A stretch of 64,000 nt of DNA from Humulus lupulus (GCF_963169125.1 NC_084798.1:175799980-175863979); one strand, 5' to 3'; counted from the first letter of the stretch, positions 10,804-22,632 are shown. Translations and numbers: made by a program. Notes: a model not told the origin generated them from the letters alone.

Positions 10804-11986
10804 ATGTCGCTCAGAAGGTCTGCATGCACGAATGTCAATGCCTCCAACGCTGCTCCTGAGAGCAATGAAGCCCCTCTAGTTCACAGAAGGGGAGTGCGTG
10901 CTACTGCGAACCTAAGTGCGCTGCCGTCATCATCGTCTCCGATTGACAACACTGCGAAAATTTCCAGACTACGACAAAAAGTTGAGGAATTACTGCAGCG
11001 ACAACAGGCTTAACCTCAAACTCAGCCTCCGCCTTCGTCCGCAACCACAGCCACATCAAATGGCTACAGCACCCCAACAAGTTGGTCCATATGGGGGATG
11101 GCCAATGGCAAACTATGCACCATACCTAGCTCAGCACATGGAGCCAATATATGAGTGGTTTTGTAAGCAACACGCTTCGAACATTGAAGGGAAAACAGAC
11201 CCCTTCGAGACGGAAGAATAGCTTAGAAATGTGGAGCTGATCCTAGAGCACATGAATCTCGGCAACGCGGACCGCATATCCTACGATTCGTCTCTGATAA
11301 AGAAAGAGGCTAGAATATGGTGGGACTTAGTTCAGCAGACTCATGACTTGGACCAAATTTGTGGAGCTGCTCCACAAAAAGTACTACAATTCAGCAGTCA
11401 TCACTTCAAGAGTCGAGGAGTTCATTGGCCTGAAGCAAGGGAGTTTATAAGTGGCAGAATATGCTCGGCAGTTCGATCGATTAGCTAAGTTTGCACCGGA
11501 AATGGGTCCAACTGACTTTTTGAGGGTGACCAAGTTCGTTGCAGGACTTCGACCAAAGATTGTGCTTGGGGTTAAGCTAGAAAACCTGGGAAATACTACC
11601 TATGTCGATGTTCTAGAAACGGGAATAGAAGTAGAAAGGCTACAGGTGAATGTTAGTAAAGAGGAGGCCAGTAAGCCTGAGCCTAAACAGCCAATTCAAC
11701 CTCAGAATGGTCGGAACAACCACAATAACAACAACAATCAGTCCAGCAACAATAATGGTCAGAAAGAAAGCATCCTGACAAGAAGCAGTCCAACAACGAT
11801 AAAAGGGCATGGACGAACAATGGATGTAATAGGTCGGATTATGTAGAATACCCTCAATGTGCTAAGTGCCAAAAGAAACATCCTGGTGAGTGCCATGAAA
11901 ACACCAAGGGATGCTTCAATTGTGGTCAGGAAGGTCGCCAAAAGAGGCAGTGTCCCCAGCTCAAGCCAGAGGGAAAAAAGGAAGAC
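10804..11986 (+). pseudogene. Element B gag
   Basis: Start chosen at ATG 10804 (MSLRRSACTNVNA). The frame stops at 11011-11013 and continues in frame 2 (10916-11340: PYGGWPMANYAPYL, EARIWWDLV, the retrotransposon gag fold), then frame 3 (11451-11846: EYARQFDRLAKFAPEM, VAGLRPKI). An Asn-rich stretch near 11715-11760 precedes the zinc knuckle at about 11912-11960, which reads CFNCGQEGRQKRQC. The spacing fits CCHC, but the His position is Arg. Gag would form the virus-like particle and bind element RNA. At least two frameshifts and several stops make it non-functional. Confidence 0.85.
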
Positions 11987-12403
11987 ATGATGGTTCCTGC
12001 CAAGGTTTTTCCCTTAACCCAAGGAGAAGCTGATGCTAGCAATAAAGTAGTTACAGGTCAGGTTTCTATCCCCAATAATGTAAGTTCTATATTATTTGAT
12101 TCGAGAGCCACTCATTCGTGTATCTCGTTAGGAGTGATAGAAAAATTAGACAAACCTTGTGAAAGATTTAAAACTAGGTTTGTAACAGAGTTGCCTTTGG
12201 GCAAAGTAGTTCTATCATCACGGATAGTACGAGGCGTACCGATAAAGATTGAGGACGTAGAACTAGAAGGAGACCTGATAGAACTGGAGATCAAAGACTT
12301 CGACGTAATACGAGGCATGGACTGGCTAGCAAGGCTTGGCGCAACCATCGACTGCAAACACAAGAAAATGACGTTTGAGACTCTTGACGGCCAGAGATTA
12401 TGA
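11987..12403 (+). pseudogene. Element B protease
   Basis: 138-aa open stretch with the retropepsin fold of plant chromoviruses. The flap-side IKIEDVELEGDLIEL and the C-terminal GMDWLARLGATIDC are clear. The catalytic triad region reads ILFDSRATHSCIS: the Asp is kept, but the Gly of the usual DSGA/DTGA is Arg. The protease would cut the gag-pol polyprotein. It is followed without a gap by the linker and RT in nearly the same frame. Likely inactive. Confidence 0.85.
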
Positions 12404-12406
12404 TTT

Positions 12407-13419
12407 ATGGGACAAGTTTCAGTACTACGCACACCACTTATATCATCTCTCAAAGCTCAGAGGATGATAGAAAAAGGATGTCAAGCATTTTTAGCCAGCG
12501 TCACGAATGTGGTAAAGAAAAAACCACTAAAAGTTGGAGACGTCAACATCGTAAAAGAATTCCCAGAAGTATTTCTCGATGACTTACCAGGGTTGCCGCC
12601 GACTCGGGAAATTGACTTCACAATCGAACTAGAACCAGTCACCGAGCCTATCTCCAAGGCACCATACCAAATGGCACCTACCAAACTCAAGGAGTTAAAG
12701 ACGCAGCTACAAGAACTCCTAGACTTGGGTTTCATTAGACCAAGCCATTCGCCAGTTCTATTTGTAAAGAAGAAGGATAGAAGTATGCGGATATGCATAG
12801 ATTAGCGCGAGCTGAATAAGGTGACGATTAAGAATAAGGACCCGCTACCTCGGATGGACGACTTGTTTGATCAACTCCGAGGAGTGACCATGTTTTCAAA
12901 GATCGATTTATGGTCCGGGTATCATCAGCCCAAGGTACGGGAGAGGATATTCCCAAGACAACCTTTAGAACTCGTTATGGGCATTACGAGTTTTTAGTTA
13001 TGTCTTTCGGTCTTACCAACGCTCCAGCCGCGTTTATGGATTTAATGAATAGGGCCTTTAAGGACTACTTGGATAAATTTGTCATAGTGTTAATCGACGA
13101 TATCTTGGTCTACTCAAAAGACGCAAATGAGCATGAGGAGCATTTAAGGTTTGTCTTGTTATGACTAAAGGAGCATCAACTTTACACCAAATTCAAGAAG
13201 TAAGAATTTAGGCTTATGCAAGTAGTATTCGTCGGGCACATTGTATCCAAGGACGGAGTTGTAGTAGACCCATCTAAGGTAGAGGCTATGAAGGATTGGC
13301 CAAGACCAAAGAACGCATCGGAGGTAAGGAGCTTTCTGGGACTAGCAGGTTATTATCGAAGGTTTGAAGAGGGCTTTTCTAAGATAGCCACTCCACTCAC
13401 CAACCTGACTCAGAAATAG
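12407..13419 (+). pseudogene. Element B reverse transcriptase
   Basis: Linker (FPEVFLDDLPGLPPTREIDF) and RT fingers in frame 2 (12407-12940). After a frameshift near 12935, the palm and thumb follow in frame 1 (12936-13419). Motifs: [15 protein letters not shown] (stop where Tyr is expected), [24 protein letters not shown], catalytic LIDDILVYS and [11 protein letters not shown]. Stops at 13162-13164, 13201-13203 and 13417-13419. Same family as the element A RT on the other strand. Confidence 0.88.
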
Positions 13420-13923
13420 CAACAAAGGTTCAACTGGATTGATAAGTGTGAAGAGGGCTTCCAGTTGCTTAAAGATAAGTTGTGCTCAGCACCAGTACTT
13501 TGTGTACCGACACCCAATGACAAGTTTGTAGTCTACTGCGATGCGTCAAAGCAAGGGTTGGGTTGCGTGCTGATGCAGAATGACAAGGTGATAGCCTACG
13601 CCTCAAGGCAGCTAAAGGAGTACGAGCAACGCTATCCAACACACGATATGGAGTTGGCAGCGGTGGTTTTTGCATTGAAAATCTGGCACCATTATCTTTA
13701 TGAAGAACGATGTGAGATTTATACGGACCACAAAAGATTAAAGTATTTCTTCACTAAGAAGGACCTCAGCATGAGGCAGCGCAGGTGGTTAGAACTAGTG
13801 AAGGATTATGACTGCGAAATTCTATACCACCCGGGAAAGGCAAACGTAGTTGCTGATGCGCTAAGTAGGAAAAGTTATGGAAGTCTATTAGCATTAGCTG
13901 GAATAGCAAAGCCGCTACAGTAG
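13420..13923 (+). pseudogene. Element B RNase H
   Basis: Frame 1, 152-aa ORF from 13465. Catalytic residues are all visible: Asp in YCDASKQG, Glu in [10 protein letters not shown], Asp in [11 protein letters not shown]. The domain ends with [18 protein letters not shown] and a TAG at 13921-13923. This is the best-preserved domain of B and the reference for the 31-nt deletion seen in A. Confidence 0.88.
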
Positions 13924-15420
13924 GAGCTGATCAGTGCCGGTATAGAAGTAGTCATCGGTAAGTTTGCTAACTTGTCCATCCAGTCAAGTCTATTAGAATA
14001 TATACAGATCGGGCAAGGGCATGATGACGCATTAGTAGCACATATGGATGCAGTTAAAGAAGGTAAGGCCACAAATTTCTCGATCTCAGGACAAGGGTTT
14101 TTGAGATATAAGGATCAAGTATGCGTGCCGAATGATCATGGAATTTAGATGAAGATTTTAGAAGAAGCACACAATACCCCATACTCAGTTCACCCAGGGA
14201 TGACCAAGATGACTCACGACCTCAAGGCGTTGTATTGGTGGACAGGAATGAAGAAAGATGTAGCAGAGTATGTGTCTAAATGCTTAGTATGTGAGCAAGT
14301 GAAAGCAGAACACCAGTGGTGTGCAGGCTTATTGCAACCGCTTATTATTCCAGAATGGAAATGGGATGACATAGCCATGAATTTCGTGATAGGACTACCA
14401 CGAACAAGTAAGCAGTACAACTCAGCTTGGGTAGTAGTAGATAGACTAACCAAGTAAGCTCAATTCATACCTGTCAAGACTACTAACACAGCAGACCAAT
14501 ACGCAGACATTTATGTTCAGAAGATAGTACGACTGCATGGAATCCCTAAGACTATAGTATCTGATAGAGAATCGGTGTTTACATCGAGATTTTGGGGAAG
14601 CTTGCAACAAGCCATGGGTACCAAGTTAAGTCTTAGTACGACATTTCATCCTCAGATAGACGGTCAGTCCGAGCGTACCATGCAGATTATAGAAGATATG
14701 TTGTGCCCTTGTGTACTTGTGTACTTGATCATGGAGTAAGTATTTGCCGCTGATAGAATTCTCCTACAACAATAGCTACCAGTCAACGATCGGGATGGCG
14801 CCTTATGAGTTACTTTATGGAAGAAGGTGTCGATCGCCGTTACATTGGGACGAGGTAAGAGAAAGGCAACTTCTTGGTCCTGAAGCTGTTAGAAAAGCTC
14901 AGGAAGCAGTAGTGCTGATTAGAAAGCGTATGCTCGCTGGACAAAGCCATTAGAAAAGTTATGCAGATGCCAAGTGGCGTGATGTGGAATTCAAGGTCGG
15001 AGATCAAGTCTTCCTAAGGATATCTCCTAACAAAGGTGTGAAGCGGTTTAGGAAGAAAGGCAAGCTTAGTCCCCGGTTTATAGGTCCTTTTGAGATATTG
15101 GACAAAGTGGGAGCAATTGCATATTGATTAGCCCTATCGCCAGCTTTTAGCAGATAGCCACAATGTGTTCCACATCTCGATGCTACGAAAGTATGTGTCA
15201 GACCCATCTCACTACCTCTAGTACGATACGATAGCATTCCAGAAAGACTTGAGTTACGAGGAATGACCGGTTAGCATCCTAGATAGAGGGATGAAGCAGT
15301 TACAGTCCAAGGATTTTCTGATAGTCAAAGTCCTATGGAGTAATAGTTCTGAACAGGAGGCAACGAGGGAGTTGGAGGATGACATGTTAGCCTGGTATCC
15401 AGAATTGTTTGGTAAGTAAA
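13924..15420 (+). pseudogene. Element B integrase and chromodomain
   Basis: Frame 1 to about 14740, then frame 2 from 14744 after a small insertion. The HHCC finger ([11 protein letters not shown]...CLVCEQ) lies at 14167-14300. In the DDE core the first Asp is Asn (WDDIAMNFVIGLP) while the second is kept (TIVSDRESVF). The C-terminal region (NNSYQSTIGMAPYELLYGR) starts at 14760. A degraded chromodomain follows at about 15240-15415, recognisable by ILDRGMKQLQ and 'ELEDDM'. In-frame stops at 14146-14148 and 14455-14457, among others. Copies A and B have lost different catalytic acids. Confidence 0.85.
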
Positions 15421-15440
15421 TTTTGAGGACGAAATTCTTT

Positions 15441-15455
15441 TTAGTGGGGGAGAAT
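15441..15455 (+). other. Polypurine tract of element B
   Basis: TTAGTGGGGGAGAAT directly before the 3' LTR; plus-strand priming site, counterpart of 3983-3996. Confidence 0.75.
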
Positions 15456-17000
15456 TGTAGAGTCCCAGAATATTTACTTAACTAGCTAGATAGTAGTAGT
15501 AGTTAGTATTAGTTTGTAGTATGCTAGATTCCGTGGATTTTGGTTCAAGTCGGGACTTAGTTGGAAACTCGTAGCAACAGTTATGAATTTTATAAGTTTA
15601 ACCTATAGTTTAAGAATATTAACTATAACATAAGGTTTAATATTTTTAGTAGTTATGATTATTATAGTGTAGTATAGGTTTATGATATTAGTAGCCTTGT
15701 TTGTGGATTAGGTTGTTATTTAAATAATTAAATAGATTTTTCGTAACTTTAGGTTACTGTAACTTCCAACCTATTTTTGACCCAGTTATATTATGAATTG
15801 CGAAAAATAGTATTTCTAAAAAGTTGTAGATAATTGAATTTTCTTTCTAACGGTATAAAGATAGTCTAAATTAGAATCTTATATCTCCACTTATGTTGAT
15901 TTTACTACAAGTGAGTTTAGAGTTGCGAGATTTAGGAAGTTAGAAGTTAGGATTCTATTTTATTTAAATTTAAATTTGGATTATAGTTAGAATGAAATAA
16001 AGTATTTTTTCGATATTGAAGTTTAGATTGGTTCTAGTTCATCCAAGGTAATATTATTCATAAGTTCTATTCTTTATGAATCCTTAGTTTTCCTTAAGTC
16101 TCTTTCAAATCCTAACTTCTGTTTATGGTTTCGTGGTTAGGTGTTTAAGTTCTTAAACATTAAGGTTCTCAGTAAGTTTCTCTCTTTGTTGGTTTAGTTT
16201 TCTTTCATCTTCTTTTCTATAGATACTCATATGTTTTCATGTTGGTTTTAGGAGTGTTCCAAATCCCGTCCTTGTTCTCAAATATCCCGGTGTTGGTAAG
16301 GAAAATAGGATAGTTTTATATGCTTATGTGTTATGATATGTTTATGTTCTAATATGTTATGTTATGTTCTAAAATGTATGATATGTTATATGATTATGTT
16401 TTTATGTTGCTAGGGGCTCATAGTTACTTTGCTAAATGTATTTTGAGGCTTATAGTTGCTTAGCTAGTAAACCCCTATGTTTTTATGTTATCTAGGGCTC
16501 ATAGTTGCTTAGCTAGCAAACCTCAATGTATTTTGAGGCTCATAATTGCTTAGCTAGCAAACCCTAGTGTTTACCATGTACATGGGTTAGAATTGTGATA
16601 TATGTTTCCTTGCTGGGCATTAGGCTCATTTCTTTATTTTCATGTATGCAGGAAAATAGTTATGGTGGTGGAAGGATTCTTGGTAGCTTGGCTTGTGTAT
16701 TAAGGATGAAGGGATTCAATGGACTGCGTGACGATTCAAGGACGACGTTATTTTTAGTCTCGTTAAATTATGTTTTTATGTATTTTTCTGCATTTAGTTT
16801 TGTAAACAATTTCCTTTAGTTTAAAGTTATGTTTTATTTTAAAACAATAGGATCCCATATCGCTCATTTATGTATTTCAATATTTACTTTGAAGTTTTAA
16901 ATAAAGTTATGAATGTTCCTTATGTATGTTTTCTAAAAAATATTGGCTATGTCTAGTAGTTTTAATGGTCCAAGGTCTTAGAAATAGTTGGGTCATTACA
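15456..17000 (+). repeat. Element B 3' LTR with U3 deletion
   Basis: Starts TGTAGAGTCC and ends GGGTCATTACA. At 1545 bp it is shorter than the 5' copy because about 293 bp between 'agtatttttt' and 'cgatattgaag' (near 16008) are missing, including the TATA box. The native short TAG run lies at about 15488-15512. The tandem ~60-bp block is at 16430-16566. Confidence 0.88.
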
Positions 17001-17425
17001 CAAACTGTTGACATATTCGAACGAGTCTGCCTTGATTGTGGGCCAGAAATACCCTTGTCTTATCACCTTTTTGGATAGACTATGCCCCCCAGTGTGGTCT
17101 CCACAAAATCCTTGTCTTCCAAAATTTTCTTTGCCTCAAGAGGAGTGACACATCGGAGTAATGGAATAGAGTACCCTCTTCTATAAAATCTTCCTTCCAC
17201 AATAGTCTATCTTGGGATTTGATACATTAGCTTTTTAGCCTCGTTCCGGTCTGCTGGGAGGCTCCCAATTTCGAGGTAGTCAACTATCGGGGTCATCCAG
17301 GTCGGTTGTGAGTCAATCATGCACACGTATTCATCGTCAGGATCACTGATACTCGAAGTCGATAGAAACTCTATTGGGACCACATTCAGTGTGTCGGCCT
17401 CGTTAGTTGTGGCGAGCTTGGCCAA
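17001..17425 (-). pseudogene. H1 integrase N-terminal region and linker
   Basis: Minus strand. The 72-aa ORF at 17425-17207 reads the linker between the second RNase H and integrase of Tat-like elements (PTWMTPIVDYLEIG). It is followed to 17001 by the HHCC finger region, aligning at DNA level with E3 48830-49050 and E4 63640-63870. The integrase then continues at 2064, past the A/B insertion, with roughly 120 bp missing. Confidence 0.8.
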
Positions 17426-17770
17426 TGCGTCTGCATTTGAATTCTATTCTCGGGGGACTTGCTTTATAGCATAGAATTCGAACGGTTCCAGCGCAGTTTT
17501 TGCCTTTTCCAGATATGCAGCCATCTTGATGCCACGAGCCTGATATTCACCGAAGACTTGGTTAACCACTAGTTGTGAGTCACTATAGCAATGTATAGCC
17601 TTTGCTTTGAGCTCTCTGGCTACCCGAAGTCTTGCATGTAAAGCCTCGTATTCAACCTCGTTGTTTGATGATTCAAAGCCGAACCTTAAAGCTGAGTGGA
17701 ATCGGTTTCCCACCGGGGTAATTAAGATGATACCTGCCCCCGATCCATATTCATTAGAGGATCCATTGAC
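17426..17770 (-). pseudogene. H1 second (plant Tat-type) RNase H
   Basis: Minus-strand ORF 17713-17444 reads RFGFESSNNEVEYEALHARL and CYSDSQLVVNQVFGEY, the extra RNase H found after the ordinary one in Tat-lineage elements. The first catalytic Asp segment just upstream (VNGSSNEYGSGAGIILI) is in frame but has Asn for the Asp and a stop beside it. A double RNase H is the diagnostic reason for calling this family Tat-like. Equivalent domains are in E2, E3 and E4. Confidence 0.82.
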
Positions 17771-19222
17771 CTAAAGTTTCCACAGCTCGTGGGCTGGGGT
17801 TACAACTTCGTCATTTGAGATCCCGAAACATTCAATAATGAAATCTGCCAGAGCTTGTCCCTTGATGGTCGTTCTTGGGTGATATATGATCTCGAATTGC
17901 CCGAGTTCGACAGCCCACTTTAACAATCTTCTGGAAGCCTCTGGCTTGGACAAAACTTGTTGTAGTGGTTGGTCATTTAGCACATGAATAGGGTGTGCCT
18001 AGAAGTAAGGTCTGAGCTTTCAAGATGCATGTATCAGGCTCAGAGCTATTTTTTCCATTAATGGATATCTCGATTCTGCCCTTAGTAATCTTTTGGTGAC
18101 ATAATACATAGGTCTTTGTAGTTTTTTCTCTTCTTGCACTACACTAATGGCGTGCTTGGTTGTAGCGAGGTATATATACACAATCTTTCATGTAATTGGC
18201 TTGTACATGATGGGTGGCTCGGCGAGGTGCTTCTTAAGATTCTGAAACGCAAGCTCGCACTCCTCTATCCATTCAAATTTTCTACTCCCTCTCAAAAGAT
18301 TAAAGAATGGGAGGCATTGATCTGTAGATTTTGAGATAAACCTACCTAAAGTCGTCATTCGTCTAGTCAAGCTTTGTACATCCTTATGTTTTCGAGGTGA
18401 GGGCATATCGATCAATGCCTTAATCTTGTGTGGATTCACCTCTATTCCCCGTGCATTTACTATAAATCCAAGAAATTTTCCTGAAGACACTCCGAATGAG
18501 CACTTTTGTGGGTTAAGTTTCATGTTGTATTTATGAAGCACAGCAAAACACTCTGCAAGATCATCCACATGGTTATCGTTATGTTTAGACTTGACCAACA
18601 TGTCGTCAACATAAACTTCCATGTTATTTTCTATCTGCTCAACAAACATCCTTTTCACCAGCCTTTGGTACGTGGCTCTAGTGTTTTTGAGCCCGAAAGG
18701 CATGAAATTGTAGCAGTATAACCCTTTCTCAGTTATGAAGCTTGTATGTTCCTGATCTGGTGCATGCATGGAGATCTGGTTATTTCTAGAATAAGCGTCC
18801 ATGAATGACATGATGTCATGACCTGTAGTGGCATCTACGAGTTAATCTATCCGAGGTAAGGGGAAACAGTCTTTTGGGCATACCTTGTTAAGATCTGAGT
18901 AGTCGATGCAGGTTCTCCATTTGCCATTGGGCTTTTGGATCAACACTGGGTTGGCGATCCAATCTGGATAAAAGACGTCTCGTATAAATCGATTTGCTTT
19001 TAACCAATCAACTTCTTCTTTGAGGGCTTTCTTTCGGTCATTGTCCAGTAGCCTTCGTTTTTGCTGCTTCGGGGGGAAGCTCTTATCAATGTTCAATGCA
19101 TGGCTTATGACATTTGGACTAATTCCGACCGTGTTCGAGTGTGACCATGCGAACACGTCCTGGTTTTCTTTTAAGAAGCAAATTAATTGATATTTTTCCT
19201 TTTCAGAAAGATTCTTCCCCAC
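17771..19222 (-). pseudogene. H1 reverse transcriptase and first RNase H
   Basis: Minus strand. RT N-terminal part is 19222-18842 (FAWSHSNTVGISPNVISHALN, NPVLIQKPNGKWRTCIDYSDLNKVCPKDCF in overlap). The palm is 18811-18188 (MSFMDAYSRNNQI, MPFGLKNTRATYQRLV, catalytic YVDDMLVKSK, FLGFIVNARGIE). The first RNase H runs to 17771 with stops and ends in LLKWAVELGQFEIIYHPRT. The two RT parts are split by one in-frame stop near 18842. The catalytic YVDD is intact. Closest relatives in the window are E2, E3 and E4. Confidence 0.88.
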
Positions 19223-19960
19223 CTTTTACTGCCTTTGTGGCATCCTTTCCTTTGAGTGTCACTTCCTCGAACTCTTCCAGAGGCTCGAGGTCAGCCCTTT
19301 CTTCCATCTGTCTCAAAGACGGACCCATCTGTCTCCTAAACAACTACCAGTGTCTGCGCACTTGTTTGATTTTCTCTTCTTATGGAAATGTTGTAACACT
19401 CCCTTCCTGTGAGCTGGTCTCCCTTCAACGTCCCGATGCCACTAGAAGTCGGGAATTTGATGGCCAAGCTGACAGACGAAACTTCCCCCAGCTCAATGAG
19501 GGTGGGTCTCCCGAGCAGTACATTGTAGGCTTACGAGAGGTCTACCACTACATACTCCATCATCTTGGTTACCGAGACTGGATAGTCTCCCAAGGTCACG
19601 GGGAGTTTAATGGATCCCATACAGGCAATCTCTTCTCCTGAAAAATTGTACAATGTTGTTGCACATGCTTTCAAATCATGAAGCGCGACTCCCATCTTTT
19701 CTAGAGTGGCTTTGTAAAGGATATTCACCGAGCTCCCATTCTCAATTAGGAATCGGTGTACCCTCTTGTTCGCGAGCTGGAGAGTAATGACCAGAGGGTC
19801 ATTGTGAGGAAATTGGACGTGTGATGTGTCTTCTTTAGTAAATGTAATGGGCTGAGTCTCAATCCTCTACTGGTTTGGAGCTTGTGGTTCGGGCTCATAT
19901 GGAGAACCGTCTCCTGTCTTGAGCTCATTTACATTCCTCTTTTGGGCATTCCTGCTCAAA
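19223..19960 (-). pseudogene. H1 protease region
   Basis: Minus strand. 19728-19531 reads MNILYKATLEKMGVALHDL and LPVTLGDYPVSVTKMMEYVVVD, the Tat-type protease, whose catalytic segment (LIENGSSVN-like) lies just upstream at about 19725-19745. The next exonless stretch to 19223 is the PR-RT linker, rich in Glu on this strand. Upstream at 19960-19746 the frame is broken. The E2, E3 and E4 equivalents are 36248-36661, 51313-51789 and 60900-61335. Confidence 0.75.
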
Positions 19961-22632
19961 CCCGCAATATGAGGTCCCCCTGAGATGGTTACTACATCCT
20001 CTCCATCAATCGGAGGGGGTCACTCATCCTCCCAAACTCGGGAGTTATTATTTTTGGCAGGTTGTGAAGCTTTTTCCCTCTCACTTGTTGAGGCTTGGTT
20101 GGAATTTCGGCTTCTAACATACTATCCGAGATATCCTCTCGAGTTCAAGCCTGCGATCTCGTCCTTCAGCTGTCGACATTCATCAGTTGTGTGTCCAATA
20201 TCTCTATGGAATCTACAATATCTATTTGAGTCTCTTTTCTCCTTCTAATTCTGCATGGGGTCAGGTCGTCTGAATGGGACCTGATTTTAATTGGTCAAAA
20301 ATAATTTTCCCGAGTCTCGTTGAGCTCGGTATATACTGTGTAAATGGAGAAATATTTATCTCCTTTCTTCTTTTTCCCTCCATCAGCCTCAGTTTTTTCC
20401 CTTCGTTCTACTTTCTTTTAGAAGGGTTATCCCTGGAGGGTTTCGAAGTTGATGGGGTCGTCGAGATTGAGGCAGAGTTAATGTTTGTCATTGTAGTTAT
20501 GGGCTGAAAGGTCAGGTTTAGTGCTAACCATGCCTCCTCTACATTGACAAACCTCTGGGCCCTTTGATTGAACTCGATTAGTGACCTAATGGGCTTTCTT
20601 TGTAAATCTTGCCAAAAGGGACTCCCTGGTAATATACCAGCTCTAACGGCCATCAGGTGGCCACTATCATCGACATTTCGGGCTTGGGCCACTTCTAGGT
20701 TAAACCTTGTAAGGTAAATCTTTAGTGACTCATCTTGCTGTTGTCTGACATTGGTTAAGGCCGAAGCTTCAGGCCTGACGCCAACCATAGCCTTGAATTG
20801 CTTTTTAAATTCTCTTGCTAATTGATCCCAGGACGAGATCGAGTGTCTCTGAAACTTTTCAAACCAGTTTTTTGCAAGTCCCGTAAGAGTTATTGGAAAC
20901 AACATACACTTGAGCTGAGCTCGTAGCCAACATTGTTGGCTCGCATGGTGGTATTAAAGTTGCTCAGATGATTCTACGGGTCTGAGTTCCCATCGAATGG
21001 TGCTACATGAGGTATTCTGAATCCTTGGGGAAATGGAGTGCTAGAAATATGCGGGGCAAAAGCCTTGAGTTCCTCGTCGGACTCTTCAGCCTTATCCCTG
21101 CTCCGCTCGTCTTGTAGAAGCCTGAATGCTCTTTCCAACTGATCAATCATTTCCTTGACTAGATCCACTGGGGATTGAGCCTAGACTTGATGGTGTTGGT
21201 TTTCGTTAATAAAAATTCTAGCTCCTGGTCTTGGCATGGGGTTATGTGCTGACTACTTACGACCATTCAGATGGTCTCGCAGATCAGGGTTTGGGGATCA
21301 ACTCTTTCTTGTTTATGGTTCAAGTGATCCCACAAATCAGGATGATTCCCTCAATTTCCTGTATGTCTAGGCTCAGTATTATAAATGCTTACGGACCGAG
21401 TGTAGTCCGAGCTTCAGCTTGCGTAGCTTGCAACCCTTTCTTGCTGTGACGCTGGATAATTACAGGGTGGGTCCCCTGTCGGTCTCCCTAACCTAGCAGA
21501 TTGTGATCTTGAAATTTGGCTTCTCGAAGGTTGAGGAGCTTTGTGCTCTTGGGTAGCCTCCCTTTCATTTCCTTGTCTAGGTCTGGCCTGTCGGTTTCCA
21601 TCCCGACTGCCACTGCGAGACGGTCTTCGTGGTTTAGGTCGGGGGACCTCTTCTACTGGTGAGGGGTGCCTTATTGGCAACAGTGGATGCCTTATGGGCG
21701 ACGGAAGTTGTCTCCCATTTTTGGGCCTGGATGGCCCAGAGTTTTCCCGTACAGGCTCCAGGTTGTTTCTTACAACTTCAGGATTCGGGTTCCGAGCCAC
21801 TCGAGGGGATTGGTTATTACTCGTTCCTGTTGGTAATTCTGTAGTCGGGTTGGCAGTGGCCTCAGTTTAGGTACTTCTCCGGGGCCTCGGCTGATTCGAC
21901 TGCAGCTTTTGTTCCGCCCTCCTGGTGGTCATGCTCCCACGGGGACGTCCTCTAAGCCTCTGGGGAGGTGCCTGGACTTCCGCAGCCTGCCTGGCTAATT
22001 CCTCATTGCATTTTGTCGCCTCTACCAACTGCTTTCGCAGTTGGCGATTTTCGAGTTCCACAATAAGAACATACCTTTCAGGAATTTTATAATTTTAAGA
22101 TTACTATACAACTAAGATTTTGATATACAAATCAGTTTCTACTATGTGTATTACCCTTTCTGCAAATTTTTACCCTCTCACCTACGTTTTACCATAGGCC
22201 AAAATAGTGTGAATTGGACCCATACAATTCACACTATTTTGGCCTATGGTAAAACGTAGGTGAGAGGGTAAAAATTTACAGAAGGGTAATACACGTAGTA
22301 GAAACTGATTTGTATATCAAAATCTTAGTTGTATAGTAATAACCCATACAATTCACACTATTTTGGCCTATGGTAAAACGCAGGTGAGAGGGTAAAAATT
22401 TACAGAAGGGTAATACACGTAGTATATTTTAAGATTACCCCTTCAACTAAGATTTTGATATACAAATCAGCGGCCACTGAAAATTGGATGAATCACTTCT
22501 TTCTTCAGGGCCTGGGTCAGCCATGGGCTACTTTCCAGGTCATCGCAGATAGTCTTCGGTACGAGGAGTTTGCTCCTCTAATATTCAGGGCAATGATCAC
22601 CCACCACTGTTGGGATTGTTTGCGGCAGCCAT
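19961..22632 (-). pseudogene. H1 gag
   Basis: Minus strand. The start is placed at ATG 22632 (MAAANNPNSGG), about 70 bp after the LTR end. The N-terminal part (22632-22470) is followed by the foldback insertion (22095-22469), then resumes at 22061 (ELENRQLRKQLVEA) and an Arg-rich stretch (21800-21414). The gag fold spans 20905-20408 (TGLAKNWFEKFQRHSI, FKKQFKAMV, MAVRAGILPGSPFWQDLQ). A His-Cys motif [20 protein letters not shown] lies at about 20150-20215. Several stops and frameshifts. Role in the family: capsid and RNA packaging. Confidence 0.8.
22095..22469. mobile_element. Foldback / MITE-like insertion in H1 gag
   Basis: Two near-perfect inverted arms of about 115 bp (22101-22216 and 22225-22339) are separated by only 8 bp. 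A third, direct partial copy of the second arm follows (about 22342-22428). The whole is framed by direct copies of ~40 bp containing 'actaagattttgatatac' (22095-22134 and 22430-22469). No ORF or transposase. Structure fits a non-autonomous DNA transposon of foldback type with an internal duplication. Superfamily unknown; no clear target duplication was found. Confidence 0.75.

Larger units (their letters stand above)
8326..17000 (+). mobile_element. Element B: chromovirus-like Ty3/gypsy retrotransposon, near full length
   Basis: Plus-strand element: 5' LTR (8326-10116, first bases replaced by the triplet array), tRNA-Met-type primer site, gag, PR, RT, RNase H, integrase, chromodomain, polypurine tract and 3' LTR (15456-17000). 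It is a sister copy of A but in opposite orientation. Coding regions contain many stops and several frameshifts. Its right flank CAAAC (17001-17005) resumes the H1 integrase. A matching duplication cannot be found because the left junction was lost into the array. Confidence 0.9.

Noticed and set aside
22095..22469. CRISPR-like array of repeats
   Set aside because: The repeats are inverted arms with a short spacer plus one direct copy, in a plant retrotransposon; there are no regular repeat-spacer units.
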